Positions 5,625 through 6,826 of a DNA stretch of 6,826 bases are shown piece by piece. Source of the DNA: DATAWZ01 sp036266975 (GTDB taxonomy: Bacteria; Actinomycetota; Thermoleophilia; Solirubrobacterales; Solirubrobacteraceae). The DNA lies in NCBI GenBank assembly GCA_036266975.1, contig DATAWZ010000099.1, positions 1 through 6,826 on the forward strand, given 5' to 3'. A program made the translations under genes and the position numbers. How positions within the stretch are numbered: the stretch's first letter is position 1; each line of letters opens with the position of its first letter. The notes below the pieces were generated by a model that was given only the letters and a program-made list of their open reading frames with translations, made no database searches and was not told the DNA's origin.

Positions 5625-6094
5625 ATGCCCGCGTGCGTGTCAGCGTTGGCTGTCTGTGCTGGTTCGCGGCGTATCGCACGGCGACCGCTTCTCGTCGGAT
5701 GGATCGCTCTGCTGGCGCCGCTGTTATGCGCGGGCTGCGGGGGTGCGGGCACACGTTCCGAGAGCGGGGAACCGGCGCTCGTGAGCGATTGGCTGAGCGC
5801 GCTGAACGCCGAACACTGGACCGCCGCCTGCGCATTGATGGCCACGGGCCCGCGGCGCCCTGCCTGGCGACGATGCGCGCGCTGTTCGACGGTGAGCACC
5901 CGCGGTTCGTGCGAAACCTCGACGGCAAAACCGTGCCGAACAAGCCGATCGCACCCCTGCCCACCGGCGCACGCACGGCGCTCGCGCCGACTCGCCACGC
6001 CAAGGGATACGCCGTGACCCGCATCCTTGACGGGCGAGAGCGAGTCTTCCTGGACGACTACGGGCCCATCGACTACTGCTGCCAGCGACGCTGA
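5625..6094 (+). pseudogene. Frameshifted lipoprotein gene
   Basis: The first frame encodes RRIARRPLLVGWIALLAPLLCAGC, a basic start, hydrophobic core and lipobox-like LCAGC (Cys at -3 is unusual), then SDWLSALNAEHWTAACALMATGP. Beyond about 5850 this frame turns to Arg/Ser/Cys noise. From the same point the frame one base earlier reads AAPCLATMRALFDGEHPRF and ends RERVFLDDYGPIDYCCQRR at TGA 6092-6094. One extra C or G in the GGGCCC run at 5846-5851 would restore a 156-residue protein. WLSALNAEHWTAACAL...C resembles the start of small exported actinobacterial proteins with a cysteine pair, but I cannot name a family. The start is uncertain (ATG 5625 or a later GTG/TTG). It could be a true lesion or a homopolymer sequencing error. 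Confidence 0.6.
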
Positions 6095-6141
6095 TCGCGG
6101 CCGCACTCTGTACGGCTGCTCGTCGCGCAAACCGACCGCGG
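6095..6141. other. Short convergent spacer with a repeated 15-mer
   Basis: The 47-bp gap between the convergent ends contains GCTGCTCGTCGCGCA at 6115-6129. The same 15 bases occur at 5556-5570, on the other side of the frameshifted lipoprotein gene and in the same orientation; the next 12 bases match at 8 positions. No good terminator hairpin is visible. Confidence 0.4.
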
Positions 6142-6687
6142 CTACTCGACGCTCGCGACTGTGCTGATCTCCAGCCGGCCAGTGCAAGGATCGAAGGGCA
6201 GGTCGGCGGCGGAGCGAGGCAGAGGAACGTACACGGCGCTGATTCGGCCAGGGAGGTTCACCTGGATCGCGCGGGCGGTCGGCATGCATCGGTATCTCCC
6301 CTCGCCGAAAGACGAGTAGGCGATCGTGAAGGATGCTGGCCGAGTGGCCGTGATCAGGGCGGGTGTCGCGCGGTGGCCAAGGAGATCGGCGACGTCGGTG
6401 GCGTGGGTTCGCAGCTTCTTGCGGCGAGCGCCGAGCAACGTTATTGAGGGGTAGCCTTTGACGAGGCACGGGCGACCGGGGCTCGCGGTGACGCTGAACC
6501 GTGCGAAGATCATGCCCGCGCCGCCCTGATCGCCGCCGTAGGTAACCCCCAAGTGGCACGTCAGAGAGGCGCGTCCTGTGAGGCTCTTGCTGCCCGAGGA
6601 GCCCGACGCCGGCGCGCCGCCGCAACTGGCGACGACGGTGGCGCTCAACAGGAAGCCCATTGCGCCACGAAACCCGTGACGGCTCAT
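6142..6687 (-). CDS. DUF4232-like secreted lipoprotein
   Basis: An intact 181-residue lipoprotein. The signal is MSRHGFRGAMGFLLSATVVASC with lipobox VASC and acylated Cys22, followed by a Gly/Ser linker to about residue 38. The mature domain follows the DUF4232 plan: C44 with LTCHLGV, a Gly-rich turn (GGDQGGAG), a beta strand leading to GRPCLVKGYPSITLLG (C74), a middle segment, RYRCMPT (C134) and DPCTGRLEIS (C168). Four conserved-type cysteines suggest two disulfides outside the membrane. DUF4232 proteins are common in actinobacterial envelopes but have no established function. The ATG at 6687 is supported by the signal peptide and by a -10 box 6 nt upstream. The gene is monocistronic. Confidence 0.78.
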   Translation of the reverse strand: MSRHGFRGAMGFLLSATVVASCGGAPASGSSGSKSLTGRASLTCHLGVTYGGDQGGAGMIFARFSVTASPGRPCLVKGYPSITLLGARRKKLRTHATDVADLLGHRATPALITATRPASFTIAYSSFGEGRYRCMPTARAIQVNLPGRISAVYVPLPRSAADLPFDPCTGRLEISTVASVE

Positions 6688-6693
6688 GGTCGA

Positions 6694-6699
6694 AGTCTA
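6694..6699 (-). promoter_or_regulatory. -10 box for a leaderless lipoprotein mRNA
   Basis: TAGACT on the minus strand (TAnnnT) ends exactly 6 nt before the ATG at 6687, so transcription would begin at the start codon. No Shine-Dalgarno is present (TTCGACC precedes ATG), which agrees. No consensus -35 is visible at the usual distance. Confidence 0.5.
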
Positions 6700-6761
6700 A
6701 GTTGGGACCGATGCGTCCGCCGCTTTTCGATGTGACGCTTTAGCGTGGTGGCGGGAGGCCA

Positions 6762-6792
6762 CGGAGCGCGCGACTGCTGCTCGCGCGTTCCG
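6762..6792. repeat. Strong 12-bp stem-loop carrying GCGACTGC
   Basis: CGGAGCGCGCGA (6762-6773) pairs with TCGCGCGTTCCG (6781-6792) around the loop CTGCTGC: twelve pairs with one G-T wobble. It is the most stable-looking hairpin in the window and lies about 75 bp upstream of the DUF4232-like gene. The rest of 6700-6826 shows no gene. On the plus strand it has no T-run after it. Confidence 0.55.
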
Positions 6793-6826
6793 ACAGCGTT
6801 CGCGTGGTGGCATTGCCATCTTCGGC

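Noticed and set aside
5489..6625. 378-codon minus-strand open frame
   Set aside because: Composition is Arg/Ser/Pro noise, and it lies antisense to a protein-like lipoprotein and in another frame of the DUF4232-like gene.
6733..6826. Partial plus-strand gene at the right edge
   Set aside because: Frames are open to the edge, but the one with the most natural composition has no clear start and the region is dominated by a strong hairpin; too short to decide.
1..6826. Mobile element, CRISPR array, toxin-antitoxin or phage-defence system
   Set aside because: No transposase, integrase, nuclease or regular repeat-spacer pattern was seen on either strand.

Overview
The window is very GC-rich double-stranded bacterial DNA. 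It has GTG starts, 4-nt stop/start overlaps (ATGA, GTGA) and several starts placed 6-8 nt after a -10-like TAnnnT box, which suggests leaderless mRNAs. Gene content (actinobacterial-style PfkB kinase, an ECF sigma factor with a cysteine-free anti-sigma, a CpsB-type PHP phosphatase, a UspA protein, a DUF4232-like lipoprotein) fits Actinomycetota. My best guess is a Thermoleophilia/Solirubrobacterales-like organism or metagenome bin. That is inference, because no rRNA or marker gene is present.

Layout, left half (1-3900). The last codons of an unknown gene overlap the start of a PfkB-family sugar kinase (26-838, +). It converges on a minus-strand pair: an ECF sigma factor (1664-2197) and a membrane-anchored anti-sigma (879-1667) whose GTG start overlaps the sigma stop. 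Divergent from the sigma gene is a 28-residue single-pass membrane microprotein (2361-2447, +) that appears to be leaderless. It runs head-on, with 4 nt between the stop codons, into a CpsB/YwqE-type PHP-domain protein-tyrosine phosphatase (2452-3213, -) whose metal ligands all appear present. A UspA-family universal stress protein (3325-3786, +) is divergent from the phosphatase. Short stem-loops sit at three convergent junctions (about 880, 2450 and 3785-3896).

Right half (3900-6826). This part looks different: small exported or unrecognised proteins, larger spacers and, by eye, less extreme codon bias. It holds an unrecognised 247-residue cytosolic protein (3899-4642, -), a lipoprotein gene that needs one extra base to stay open (4967-5427, -), a second lipoprotein with the same problem (5625-6094, +), and an intact DUF4232-like lipoprotein (6142-6687, -). 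The octamer GCGACTGC occurs four times in the spacers of this part (none found in the genes), three of them in or at the edge of clear stem-loops.

How the genes work together: only the sigma/anti-sigma pair forms an evident functional module, a membrane-to-transcription signalling switch. The others look like independent units. I see no mobile element, CRISPR array, tRNA or rRNA. I do not see a recognisable new multi-gene system. The points most worth following are the microprotein, the spacer repeat/hairpin family and the two lipoprotein genes broken by one base.
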